DNA of 64,000 bases from Streptomyces venezuelae (GTDB lineage Bacteria; Actinomycetota; Actinomycetes; Streptomycetales; Streptomycetaceae), in contig NZ_CP029194.1 of NCBI RefSeq assembly GCF_008642375.1, forward strand, positions 7,744,501 through 7,808,500, in the 5' to 3' direction. Made by a program: the position numbers and the translations under genes. Of the stretch, positions 1 to 10,097 are shown piece after piece. Each line of letters starts with the position of its first letter. Positions within the stretch are counted from its first letter, which is position 1. The notes under the pieces are model-generated. The model was not told the DNA's origin. It saw only the letters and a list, made by a program, of their open reading frames with translations, and made no database searches.

Positions 1-2802
1 GCCGTCGTCGTCGGCACCGAGCCCGTCGCGGGCAAGATCCCCGAAGTGCCGGGCGTCCCGGTGCTCCTGCTCGACGCCCCGGACACCGCGGCCGAACTGG
101 ACACGCTCGACGCCCCGCCGCCGTCCGCCGGCCCGGCCGGTCTGGACCAGGCCGCGTACGTGATCTACACCTCCGGCTCCACCGGCCGCCCCAAGGGCGT
201 CGTCGTCCCGCACGAGGGCATCGCCAGCCTCGTCGCGACCGCCGTCGACCGGATGGGTCTGGAACACGACAGCCGCGTCCTCCAGTTCGCCTCGATCGGC
301 TTCGACGTCTTCGCCTTCGAACTGGCCATGGCCCTCTGCCACGGCGGCCGGCTCGTCCTGATCACCGACGAGGCCAGGGTCGCGGGCCCCGCGCTCACCG
401 ACTTCCTCGCGGACCAGCGGATCACGCACATGATCCTGCCGCCGTCGCTGGTGTCGGCGCTGCCCCCGGGCTGCGCCCTGCCCGAGGGCTCGACCGTCCT
501 CGTCGGCACCGAGACGGTGCCGCCGGACCTCTTCGAGCGGTTCGGCGCCACGGCGAACCTCATCTGCGCGTACGGACTCACCGAGGCGACGGTCAACTCC
601 ACGCTCTGGCCCGCGCGCGAGCACGGCGGCCGGGCACCCGGCCGGGTGCCGATCGGCCGCCCCGACCCGAACACCCGCTGCTACGTCCTCGACGAGCACC
701 TGCGGCCGGTGCCGCCCGGCGTCGTCGGCGAGCTGTACGTCGCGGGGCGCGGCCTCGCCCGGGGCTACCTGGGGCAGCCCGGTCTCACCTCGGAGCGCTT
801 CGTCGCCGACCCGTTCGGCGCGCCCGGCAGCCGCATGTACCGCACGGGCGACCGCGCGCGCTGGCGCTCCGACGGCAACCTCGACTTTCTCGGCCGGGTC
901 GACACGCAGGTGAAGATCCGCGGCTTCCGCATCGAGCTGGGCGAGATCGAGGCCGCGCTCGCCGGCCACCCGTCCGTCGCCCAGGCGGCCGTCCTGCCCG
1001 ACCGCGACGGCGACATCGTGCGGCTCGTCGGCTACGCCGTGCCGGAGACGGTCCAGGGAGCGCCGAGGGAACTCGACCCGGGGGAGCTGCGCGCCCATGT
1101 CGCGGGGCTGCTGCCCGAGTACATGGTCCCCGCGCTCGTCGTCGCCCTGGACGGCCCGCTGCCGCTCACGCCGAACGGCAAGCTCGACCACAAGGCGCTG
1201 CCCGCGCCGGAGTGGTCGGCGATGACCGGCGACGCCCACCCGGCGACGCCGACGCAGGCCCGGCTCGCCGAGCTGTTCTGCGAGATCCTCAAGCTGGACG
1301 AAGTCGGCGTCCACGACAGCTTCTTCGCACTCGGCGGCCACTCGATGGCGTCGATGCGGCTGCTCGGCAGGATCCGCTCCGAGTTCGGCGCGGAGCTCAG
1401 CATCCGGGACGTCTTCGACGCCCTGACGGTCGCCGGCATCGCGGCCAAGCTGGACGGCGCCACGGCCGCGCGGCCGGCCCTGCGCCCGATGGAGGACGCG
1501 GCGGCCGACCTCTCCGTGGCCCCCGTCCAGCAGTGGCAGTGGCACACCCACCGCAGGAACCCCGGCTTCGACCACGCGCTGGTGCTGCGCTCGCCCGGCG
1601 GGCTCGACGCGGAGGCGCTCGCCGTCGCGCTGGCCGACGTGACGGCCCGGCACGAGCCCCTGCGCACGGCCTTCGCCGAACAGCCCGACGGGACGGTGCT
1701 GCGCCGGGCCGCCGAGGCACCGACCCTCGCCTCGGAGCGCTGCGCGGACCTGGACGCCCGACTGCGTGAACTGGCCGGACAAAAGCCCGACTTGGAAGAG
1801 GAACCTGCACTCCGCGTCCGGCTGCTCACCGCCCCCGACGGGGCGCAGGCGGTCCTGCTCGCCATGCACTACCTCGCGGTGGACGAATGGTCCGTGGTCC
1901 CGCTCCTGCGCGACCTCACGACGGCGTACGCAGCGCGCACGGCCGGCCGGTCACCGGCCTGGGAACCGCTGCCGGTGACGTACACCGACTACACCCGCTG
2001 GGCACGCGAGGTACTGGGCGACCCGGAGGACCGGGAGAGCCGGGGCGGACGCCAACTTGCCTACTGGCGCCGCACGCTGAGCGGATCCCCGCGCGAACTG
2101 ACTCTGCCGACCGGGAACGCCGCCTCCGCGGCGGCGGCGACAGGGGTCGTCGAATTCACCCTCGACGACCGCCTGCACGCCGACGTCGACCGTCTCGCCC
2201 GGGCGACCGGCACGAGCATGTTCATGGTCCTGCACTCGGCCCTTGCGACGCTGCTCACCGCCCACGGCGCGGGCACGGACCTGCCGATCGGCACCATGGT
2301 CGCCGGGCGCACCGACGACCAACTCGCCGACCTGGTGGGCTGCTTCTTCAACACGGTCGTGCTGCGCACCGACACGGCGGGAGACCCGGCCTTCGCCGAG
2401 CTGCTGGCCCGCGTCAGGGAGACCACACTCAGCGCGCTCGACCAGCAGGACGTCCCCTTCGACGCGGTGGTCCGGACGGCCGGCCTGCGCCCGGAGGGCC
2501 CGCAGGTTATGGTCGTCCACCACGAACAGGCCGACCTCGACCGCCTGGAGGGTGGCGTGGGCGCCCTCCGGACCGTACAGACCGGAAGGACGAGTGCGGA
2601 CCTGACGCTCTCCTTCTACGAGCCGCTCGGCGACGGGCCCGTGCACTGCGGCCTCATCCACGCGCCCGGGCGACTCAGTGACGCGACGGCCCGCCGCCTG
2701 GCCGAAGAACTCCAGACCCTGCTGCGCACCGTGGCAGCCGACCCCGAACAGCCGCTCTCCGAGCTGTTCCCCGCCACATCCATGAGGAGCGACAACGCAT
2801 GA
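1..2802 (+). CDS. Siderophore-type NRPS, C-terminal module (A-PCP-C), 5' truncated
   Basis: The reading frame is open from base 1, so the gene begins outside the window. Visible in order are an adenylation domain (TSGSTGRPKG, AYGLTEATVNSTLW, YRTGDRARW, GRVDTQVKIRGFRIELGEIE, NGKLDHKALP), a carrier protein with the phosphopantetheine serine in GGHSM, and a final condensation domain (RHEPLRTAF, DLVGCFFNTVVLRTD, QDVPFDAVV). There is no thioesterase. The condensation His motif reads HYLAVDE rather than HHxxxDG, so the second, catalytic His is Tyr. By eye the specificity positions read D-V-F-I-L-G-A-V-N, weakly reminiscent of ornithine or hydroxyornithine codes. The stop overlaps the MbtH start (ATGA). 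Iron boxes and transporters nearby support a siderophore; the product is unknown. Confidence 0.9.
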   Translation, partial: AVVVGTEPVAGKIPEVPGVPVLLLDAPDTAAELDTLDAPPPSAGPAGLDQAAYVIYTSGSTGRPKGVVVPHEGIASLVATAVDRMGLEHDSRVLQFASIGFDVFAFELAMALCHGGRLVLITDEARVAGPALTDFLADQRITHMILPPSLVSALPPGCALPEGSTVLVGTETVPPDLFERFGATANLICAYGLTEATVNSTLWPAREHGGRAPGRVPIGRPDPNTRCYVLDEHLRPVPPGVVGELYVAGRGLARGYLGQPGLTSERFVADPFGAPGSRMYRTGDRARWRSDGNLDFLGRVDTQVKIRGFRIELGEIEAALAGHPSVAQAAVLPDRDGDIVRLVGYAVPETVQGAPRELDPGELRAHVAGLLPEYMVPALVVALDGPLPLTPNGKLDHKALPAPEWSAMTGDAHPATPTQARLAELFCEILKLDEVGVHDSFFALGGHSMASMRLLGRIRSEFGAELSIRDVFDALTVAGIAAKLDGATAARPALRPMEDAAADLSVAPVQQWQWHTHRRNPGFDHALVLRSPGGLDAEALAVALADVTARHEPLRTAFAEQPDGTVLRRAAEAPTLASERCADLDARLRELAGQKPDLEEEPALRVRLLTAPDGAQAVLLAMHYLAVDEWSVVPLLRDLTTAYAARTAGRSPAWEPLPVTYTDYTRWAREVLGDPEDRESRGGRQLAYWRRTLSGSPRELTLPTGNAASAAAATGVVEFTLDDRLHADVDRLARATGTSMFMVLHSALATLLTAHGAGTDLPIGTMVAGRTDDQLADLVGCFFNTVVLRTDTAGDPAFAELLARVRETTLSALDQQDVPFDAVVRTAGLRPEGPQVMVVHHEQADLDRLEGGVGALRTVQTGRTSADLTLSFYEPLGDGPVHCGLIHAPGRLSDATARRLAEELQTLLRTVAADPEQPLSELFPATSMRSDNA

Positions 2803-3008
2803 CGACCAACCCCTTCGAGGACCCGCAGGGCCGCTTCCTGGTCCTGGTGAACGAGGAGAACCAGCACTCACTGTGGCCCGCCTTCGCCGCGGTCCCCGCA
2901 GGCTGGCGAACCGCGTTCGGCGAGGACACGAGAGAAGCGTGCCTGACCTACGTGGAGTCCCACTGGACCGACCTCCGCCCGGCCAGCCTGGTCGCCCGGC
3001 AGAGCTGA
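2799..3008 (+). CDS. MbtH-like protein
   Basis: This 69-residue protein is the usual length for MbtH proteins, small partners that bind NRPS adenylation domains and support their folding or activity. It carries the family signature: NPFEDPQGRFLVLVNEENQH near the N-terminus, then SLWPAFAAVPAGW, and HWTDLRP near the C-terminus. The ATG overlaps the NRPS stop codon by four bases, so the two are translationally coupled and the adenylation domain of the preceding module is its probable partner. A long hairpin follows directly. Confidence 0.95.
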   Translation: MTTNPFEDPQGRFLVLVNEENQHSLWPAFAAVPAGWRTAFGEDTREACLTYVESHWTDLRPASLVARQS

Positions 3009-3039
3009 CGGATCCGGGAAGGTCCCGGCAAGGAAGAAC

Positions 3040-3082
3040 GAAGGAGGGGTGTCACGACGATCCGTCGTGACACCCCTCCTTC
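3040..3082. terminator. Bidirectional terminator hairpin
   Basis: A perfect 20-bp inverted repeat (arms 3040-3059 and 3063-3082, 3-nt loop) sits between the convergent MbtH and ABC transporter genes. It has no U-tract, as is common in Streptomyces. It probably ends transcripts from both sides. Confidence 0.85.
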
Positions 3083-3173
3083 GCGCCCGCACTCATGCCG
3101 GGAGGAAGCCCGGCCACCAGGGTGGGAGAGCACGCCGCCCGCGTTCTGCCCGACCGTGCCTACGGCCGGATCG

Positions 3174-5053
3174 TCAGACGGCCGGTGACACCGGGGTCTC
3201 GGTGGTCGAGGCGGGGTTCGGGATCTTCTCCGTGGGGTGTCGGCGGGTGGCCGACCAGGCTGTCCAGAGGTCGGCGTAGTGGCCGCCCGCCGCGGTCAGC
3301 GTCTCGTGGGTGCCGTTCTCCACCACGCGGCCCCCGTCCAGGACGACGACGCGGTCGGCGGTCGCCGCCTGGGGGAGGCGGTGGGCCACCACCAGGGCCG
3401 TGCGGCCCTCCAGGGCGCGGGCCGCTGCGTCCTCCAGGACGCGGGCGCCCGCGCTTCCCGCGTCGGCCGTCGCCTCGTCGAGGATGGCGACCGGCGGGTC
3501 GGCGAGGACCAGTCGGGCCAGGGCGAGGTGCTGCGCCTGCGTCACGGTCAGCCGGTGGCCGCCCTCCCCGACGACCGTGGCCAGGCCCTCGGGCAGTGCT
3601 TCCGCCCACTCCAGGGCGCCCACCTTGTCCAGGGCCGCGCGCAGTTCCTCGTCGTCGGCCTCGGGGCGGGCCAGGCGCAGGTCCTCGGCGAGCGGGCCGG
3701 CGAAGACGTGGACCTCCTGGCTGATGAGGGTGACCGCGCGCCGGACCCCGGCCGGGCCGAGCTTGCCGACGGGCACCCCGCCGAGGGTGATCGAGCCGGA
3801 GGTCGGCTCGTGGACCCCGGCGATGACCTTCGCGAGGGTCGTCTTGCCCGCCCCGCTCGCGCCGACCAGGGCGACCCGCTCCCCGCTCCGTACCGTCAGG
3901 TCGATCTCGTGCAGCACGGGAGCGCCGGTGCCGTAGGCGTGGCTGATCCCCGAGACCGTCACCGAGCCGTCCACAGGCGTGTCGGCACCCTGCGGCGCGG
4001 ACTCGGCCGGGAGGGCCGAGACGCCCACCAGGCGGGCGAAGCTCGCGCCTGCGGACTGGGCGTCGTCCAGGAGGTACAGCGTCGCGTTGATCGGGTTGAA
4101 GAGGCTGTGGAAGTACAGTGCGGCGGCCGTCGCCGTTCCGATGCTCGCCGAGCCGCCGTCGACCAGGACGAAGCCCGTGGCGAGCATCGCGGCCAGGCCG
4201 ATGAACTCGGCGAGGTTCAGCCGGGAGAAGAAGCCGGAGACGAGGTGGATGCCCCGCAGTCCCAGGTCGCGCGCCGCGGCCGACCGCTCCTCCAGGAGGC
4301 CGGTGTGCGTCCCGCCGAGCCGGAAGGCGCGTACCGTCCGCGCGCCGCCGACGCTGTCGAGCAGCTGGTGCTGCAACGCGCCGGTGGCGATGCGGTGTGC
4401 GCCGTACACGGGGGAGGAACGGCGCATGTACCACCGCACGGAGAGGACCTGCACCGGCGCGGCGAGCAGCGCGGCGAGCAGGAACCGCCAGTCGAGCACG
4501 GCGAGTCCGGCGAAGGTGAGCAGGATCGTGAGCGCGGACCGGCTGAACTCGGGCAGGGCCTGCCGCACCGACTTCGCGATCATGGTCACGTCGCTCGTCA
4601 CCCGGGAGACGAGGTCCCCGGAGCCGGCCGCCTCGACGCGTTCGAGCGGCAGCCGCAGCGCCCGCTCGATGAACTGCTCGCGCAGCGCGGCGAGCACGGT
4701 CTCGCCGAGCCGTGCGACGAGCGTGCCGCCGACCGCGGTGGCCAATCCACGGGCGACCGCGACGGCGATCAGCAGGACGAGCGGCACCGTCAGTGCCTGG
4801 GCGCCCCGCTCCTCCACCACCAGGTCGACGATCCGCCCGAGCAGGGGAGCGGTCAGCAGCCCGACGGCGGTCCCGGCGACGAGGACGGTGAGCGCGCCCA
4901 CGGCCAGGAGCCGGTGGCCGTGGAGCATGGTGCGCAGCGCCGCCATGGACTCGGCGCCGGTCGCGGTCGGCAGGAGCGCGCGGTCCTGGGTGGTTCCGCT
5001 CATGGTCTGTTCCGTCTCCTCGGGCGATGTCGTGAGCGCGCTCTCGTCGGTCG

Positions 5054-5057
<4 letters not shown>
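3174..5057 (-). CDS. ABC transporter half (TMD-NBD), Walker-intact subunit
   Basis: This 627-residue protein has an N-terminal six-helix exporter-type transmembrane domain and a C-terminal nucleotide-binding domain. Walker A is intact (GASGAGKTT) and Walker B with its glutamate is intact (VAILDEAT), but the signature motif LSGGQ is replaced by LTVTQ. The ATG overlaps the stop of the upstream half-transporter, which has the opposite defects, so the two should form a heterodimer with one working ATP site. Such pairs beside siderophore NRPS genes export siderophores or, as in mycobacterial IrtAB, import them. Direction cannot be told here. The gene runs convergent to the NRPS and shares an iron-box intergenic region with the importer genes. 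Confidence 0.9.
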
Positions 5058-6751
<1,694 letters not shown>

Positions 6752-6780
6752 GTGGCTCCTCCACGGAGACGAGTGAATGG

Positions 6781-6799
6781 TTAGGTAAGCCTACTCTGA
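6781..6799 (-). promoter_or_regulatory. Iron box (DmdR/IdeR type) for the ABC pair
   Basis: TTAGGTAAGCCTACTCTGA on the plus strand reads TCAGAGTAGGCTTACCTAA toward the ABC genes. That is about 16 of 19 matches to the actinobacterial iron box (TTAGGTTAGGCTHACCTAA). It is expected to bind an Fe(II)-loaded DmdR repressor. Confidence 0.75.
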
Positions 6800-6827
6800 C
6801 CTGACGAGCGTTGACCGGCTGTACCGG

Positions 6828-6846
6828 TTCAGTTAGGCTCACCTAA
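6828..6846 (+). promoter_or_regulatory. Iron box (DmdR/IdeR type) for the FecCD operon
   Basis: TTCAGTTAGGCTCACCTAA matches the iron-box consensus TTAGGTTAGGCTCACCTAA at 17 of 19 positions. It lies about 70 bp before the TTG start of the first permease, so iron repression of the import operon is likely. Confidence 0.85.
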
Positions 6847-6915
6847 GTACCGGCTTGTCAGATCGCGTACCGCGGGGCTCGACCCACGCGCCAACTGCCG
6901 TAAGGGGAGCTGTCG

Positions 6916-7977
6916 TTGTCCGTCCAGTCCCGCGAACAGGTCGGGAAGGCCGTCGACGCCGCACCCTCATCGGGCCGCACCGGTGCCACGCTCCGGAGCC
7001 TCGGCCTTCTGCTGGGCGTCGCCGCTCTCGTCCTCGTCTCCCTCGTCAGCGTCTGGGTCGGCACCCGAGGCATCCCCTTCACCGCCACCTGGCACGTCCT
7101 GTGGAACCCCGACGGCTCGGAGACGTCGGTGATCGTCCATGACTACCGCATCCCCCGGACTCTCCTCGGCATGCTCGTCGGCATGGCGCTCGGACTCGCC
7201 GGCGCCCTGATGCAGGCCCTGACCCGCAACCCGCTCGCCGACCCCGGCATGCTCGGCGTCAACCTCGGCGCCTCCGCCGGTGTGGTGGTGGCCATCGCCT
7301 TCTTCGGCATCGGGACACCCCTCGGCTACGTCTGGTTCGCGCTCGCCGGCGCCGCCGCCGCGTCCGTCGGGGTCTACCTGCTCGGCTCCTCCGGCCGGAA
7401 ACTCGCCTCGCCCGAGCGGCTCGTCGTCGCCGGCGCCGCGGTCACCGCGGTGCTGTACGCCTTCAACTGGGCGATCCTGCTGCTCGACCCCAGGGCCTTC
7501 GACCAGTTCCGCTTCTGGACCGTCGGCTCCCTCGCGGGCCGCTACTACGACATCGTCCTGATGGCCCTGCCCTTCATCGGGGCCGGCCTGGTCATCGCCC
7601 TCGTCCTCGCCCCCTCGCTCAACGCCCTCGCCATGGGCGACCAGATGGGCCGGGCCCTCGGCGTGAACGTCGGCCGGACCCGCGCCCTCGGCGCCGTCGC
7701 CGTGATGCTCCTGTGCGGCGCCGCGACCGCCGCCGCCGGACCGATCGGCTTCGTGGGGCTCGCCGTCCCGCACGTCGCCCGCTTCGTCGTCGGCCCCGAC
7801 CAGCGGTGGGTGTTCGCGTACTCGATGCTCATCGCCCCCGTCCTCCTCATCGGCTCCGACGTCCTCGGCCGGATCCTCGGCGCCCCCGGCGAGGTGCAGG
7901 TCGGCATCGTCACCGCCTTCGTCGGAGCGCCCCTCTTCATCGCCCTGTGCCGCCGCCGAAAGCTGGTCATGCTGTGA
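6916..7977 (+). CDS. Iron-siderophore ABC importer permease (FecCD family), first subunit
   Basis: This 353-residue integral membrane protein belongs to the FecCD/BtuC family and has multiple hydrophobic helices. Family features include the ALTRNPLADPGMLGV loop and, near the C-terminus, GPIGFVGLAVPHVAR. The chosen start is TTG with GGGGAG six bases upstream. It forms the channel of a ferric-siderophore importer with the overlapping second permease and the downstream ATPase. No substrate-binding lipoprotein gene is present in the visible operon, so it must be encoded elsewhere, possibly left of the window. Confidence 0.93.
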   Translation: MSVQSREQVGKAVDAAPSSGRTGATLRSLGLLLGVAALVLVSLVSVWVGTRGIPFTATWHVLWNPDGSETSVIVHDYRIPRTLLGMLVGMALGLAGALMQALTRNPLADPGMLGVNLGASAGVVVAIAFFGIGTPLGYVWFALAGAAAASVGVYLLGSSGRKLASPERLVVAGAAVTAVLYAFNWAILLLDPRAFDQFRFWTVGSLAGRYYDIVLMALPFIGAGLVIALVLAPSLNALAMGDQMGRALGVNVGRTRALGAVAVMLLCGAATAAAGPIGFVGLAVPHVARFVVGPDQRWVFAYSMLIAPVLLIGSDVLGRILGAPGEVQVGIVTAFVGAPLFIALCRRRKLVML

Positions 7978-9098
7978 CTGCCGTACGGGAGGCGAAGGCC
8001 TCCGGACCCCCGCCCGGCTCCGGGAGAGGGCCCGCCGCCGACTCCGCCCCGGCCCGTGTGGTCAGCGGCCGGGTCGTCCGTACGCCCTCGGGGGCCGTGT
8101 CCCTGCTCGTCAGGGGCCGGACCGTCGCCGTCACCGCCGCCCTCCTCGTCGCGCTCCTCGCCGTCGCGGGCGTCACCCTCACCACCGGCGACTTCGACCT
8201 CACCGTCGGAGAGGTCGTCGAGGCGCTCACCGGCAACGGCTCGGGCATCGCCGACTTCGTCGTCAACACCCTGCGCATGCCCCGGCTCCTGACCGCGCTC
8301 TGCGTCGGCGCCGCGCTCGCCGTCAGCGGGGCCATCCTGCAGAGCATCACCGGCAACCCCCTCGGCAGCCCCGACATCATCGGCTTCACCAACGGCTCGG
8401 CCGTGGGCGCGCTCGTCGTCATCGTCGTGCTCCACGGCAGCATGACGCAGATCGCGATCGGCGCGCTGGCCGGCGGCCTCGCCACCGCCCTCGCCGTCCA
8501 CCTCCTCATGCTCGGCCGGGGCATCCAGGGATTCCGGCTGGTCGTCGTCGGCATCGGCGTCAGCGCCCTGCTCCTCGCCGTCAACTCGTACCTGATCACC
8601 CGGGCAACCTTCCAGGAGGCCCTGGAGGCGCAGGCCTGGCTCATCGGCAGCCTGGGCAACCGGCTCTGGACGCACGCCACCGCCATCGGCATCGCCGTCG
8701 CCGTCCTGCTGCCGCTCGCCTTCTTCCTCTCCCGCCGCCTCTCCATGGTGGAGATGGGTGACACCACGGCCATGGCCCTCGGTGTCGACGTGGCCCGCAC
8801 GCGCACGCTGCTCCTCGTCATCAGCGTCGCCCTCGCCGCCTTCGCCACCGCCGTCACCGGCCCCATCTGGTTCATCGCCCTGGCCGCGCCGCAGGTGGCC
8901 CGGAAACTGACCCGCTCGTCCGGGCCCGCCCTGCTGCCGTCCGCCCTCATGGGCGCGGTCATGCTCGCCCTGAGCGACCTCGCCGTGCAGCGCCTCTTCG
9001 CCCCCGCGCTCCTCCCCGTCGGCACGGCGACCGGCTGCGTCGGCGGGCTCTATCTCATCTGGCTACTGGTCACCGAGTCGCGAAAGAGCCGCGCATGA
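7974..9098 (+). CDS. Iron-siderophore ABC importer permease (FecCD family), second subunit
   Basis: The frame is open upstream from 7713, but the GTG at 7974 gives a GTGA overlap with the previous stop and a normal 374-residue permease, so I chose it. A hydrophilic Pro/Gly/Ala-rich N-terminus of about 45 residues precedes the first helix. Family motifs are ILQSITGNPLGSPDIIGFT and, near the end, GPIWFIALAAPQVAR. It pairs with the first permease to form the membrane channel and overlaps the ATPase gene by ATGA. Confidence 0.93.
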   Translation: MTAVREAKASGPPPGSGRGPAADSAPARVVSGRVVRTPSGAVSLLVRGRTVAVTAALLVALLAVAGVTLTTGDFDLTVGEVVEALTGNGSGIADFVVNTLRMPRLLTALCVGAALAVSGAILQSITGNPLGSPDIIGFTNGSAVGALVVIVVLHGSMTQIAIGALAGGLATALAVHLLMLGRGIQGFRLVVVGIGVSALLLAVNSYLITRATFQEALEAQAWLIGSLGNRLWTHATAIGIAVAVLLPLAFFLSRRLSMVEMGDTTAMALGVDVARTRTLLLVISVALAAFATAVTGPIWFIALAAPQVARKLTRSSGPALLPSALMGAVMLALSDLAVQRLFAPALLPVGTATGCVGGLYLIWLLVTESRKSRA

Positions 9099-10033
9099 CA
9101 GCAACAGCGAAGCGTCCGACAAGCAGTCCGACGAGCACTCCGGCGAGCAGTCCGGCGAACGGTCCGACGAACGGTCCGTCGGCGGGTCCGGCGAACCCTC
9201 CGGCCTCCCGCCTGCGCGCCGAGAACCTGACCCTCTCCTACGACCAGCGGACCGTGGCCACCGGCCTCGACGTCGAGATCCCCGACCACTCCTTCACTGT
9301 GATCATCGGCCCGAACGCCTGCGGCAAGTCCACGCTCCTCACCGCCCTCGCCCGGATGCTCAAGCCCCGTGCCGGACAGGTCCATCTCGACGGCCGCGCC
9401 ATCGGCTCGTACCGCTCCCGCGAGGTCGCCCGCCGCCTCGGGCTGCTCCCGCAGTCCTCGACCGCGCCCGGCGGCATCACCGTCGGGGACCTCGTCGCCC
9501 GCGGCAGGTACCCGCACCAGGGCATGCTGAAGCAGTGGTCGGCCGACGACGAGGCGGCCGTCGTCGAGGCGATGCGGCAGACCGGCGTCCTCGAACTCGC
9601 CGACCGCCCCGTCGACGACCTCTCCGGCGGCCAGCGCCAGCGCGTGTGGCTGTCCATGGTCCTGGCCCAGCAGACCTCGATCCTCCTGCTCGACGAGCCG
9701 ACGACCTTCCTGGACATCGCCCACCAGGTCGAGGTCCTCGACCTGTGTGCCGAACTCCACGCCCGCCGGGGCCAGACCGTCGTCGCGGTCCTCCACGACC
9801 TCAACCAGGCGTGCCGCTACGCCACGCACCTCATCGTGATGCGGCCCGGAGGCGTGATCGCGGCCGAGGGCGACCCGTCGACCGTCATGACCGCCGAGCT
9901 CGTCGAGGACGTGTTCGGCCTGCCCTGCCGGATCATCGACGACCCGGAGACGGGGACCCCGCTGATGGTGCCGGCGGCGCCCAAGCGGTACGCGCCCACG
10001 ACCGGGGCCACCGCACTCGCCCCGGCCCCCTGA
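9095..10033 (+). CDS. Iron-siderophore ABC importer ATP-binding protein (FecE-like)
   Basis: This 312-residue ATPase powers the two upstream permeases. It has Walker A GPNACGKST, signature LSGGQRQR, Walker B ILLLDEPTTFLD and a switch His (VLHDLNQA). The ATG overlaps the permease stop by four bases. Residues 8-35 are a low-complexity Ser/Thr/Pro/Asn/Gly tail encoded by a 12-bp tandem repeat. The conserved domain starts at about residue 40 with LRAENLTLSYD. Such a tail is unusual for FecE proteins, and an internal start cannot be excluded, though none has an obvious ribosome binding site. Confidence 0.93.
   Translation: MTATAKRPTSSPTSTPASSPANGPTNGPSAGPANPPASRLRAENLTLSYDQRTVATGLDVEIPDHSFTVIIGPNACGKSTLLTALARMLKPRAGQVHLDGRAIGSYRSREVARRLGLLPQSSTAPGGITVGDLVARGRYPHQGMLKQWSADDEAAVVEAMRQTGVLELADRPVDDLSGGQRQRVWLSMVLAQQTSILLLDEPTTFLDIAHQVEVLDLCAELHARRGQTVVAVLHDLNQACRYATHLIVMRPGGVIAAEGDPSTVMTAELVEDVFGLPCRIIDDPETGTPLMVPAAPKRYAPTTGATALAPAP
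9116..9199 (+). repeat. 12-bp minisatellite (7 units) in the ATPase N-terminus
   Basis: Seven consecutive 12-bp units of the pattern CCGRCRARCRST encode four-residue repeats of the type P-T/A-S/N-S/T/G. The repeat preserves the reading frame, so copy number could vary without breaking the gene. Confidence 0.85.
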
Positions 10034-10097
10034 CACAGCCGCCGACGCCACCGCCGACATTGCCGACAGCGCCGACAACGACCCGGACGGACCGCCC

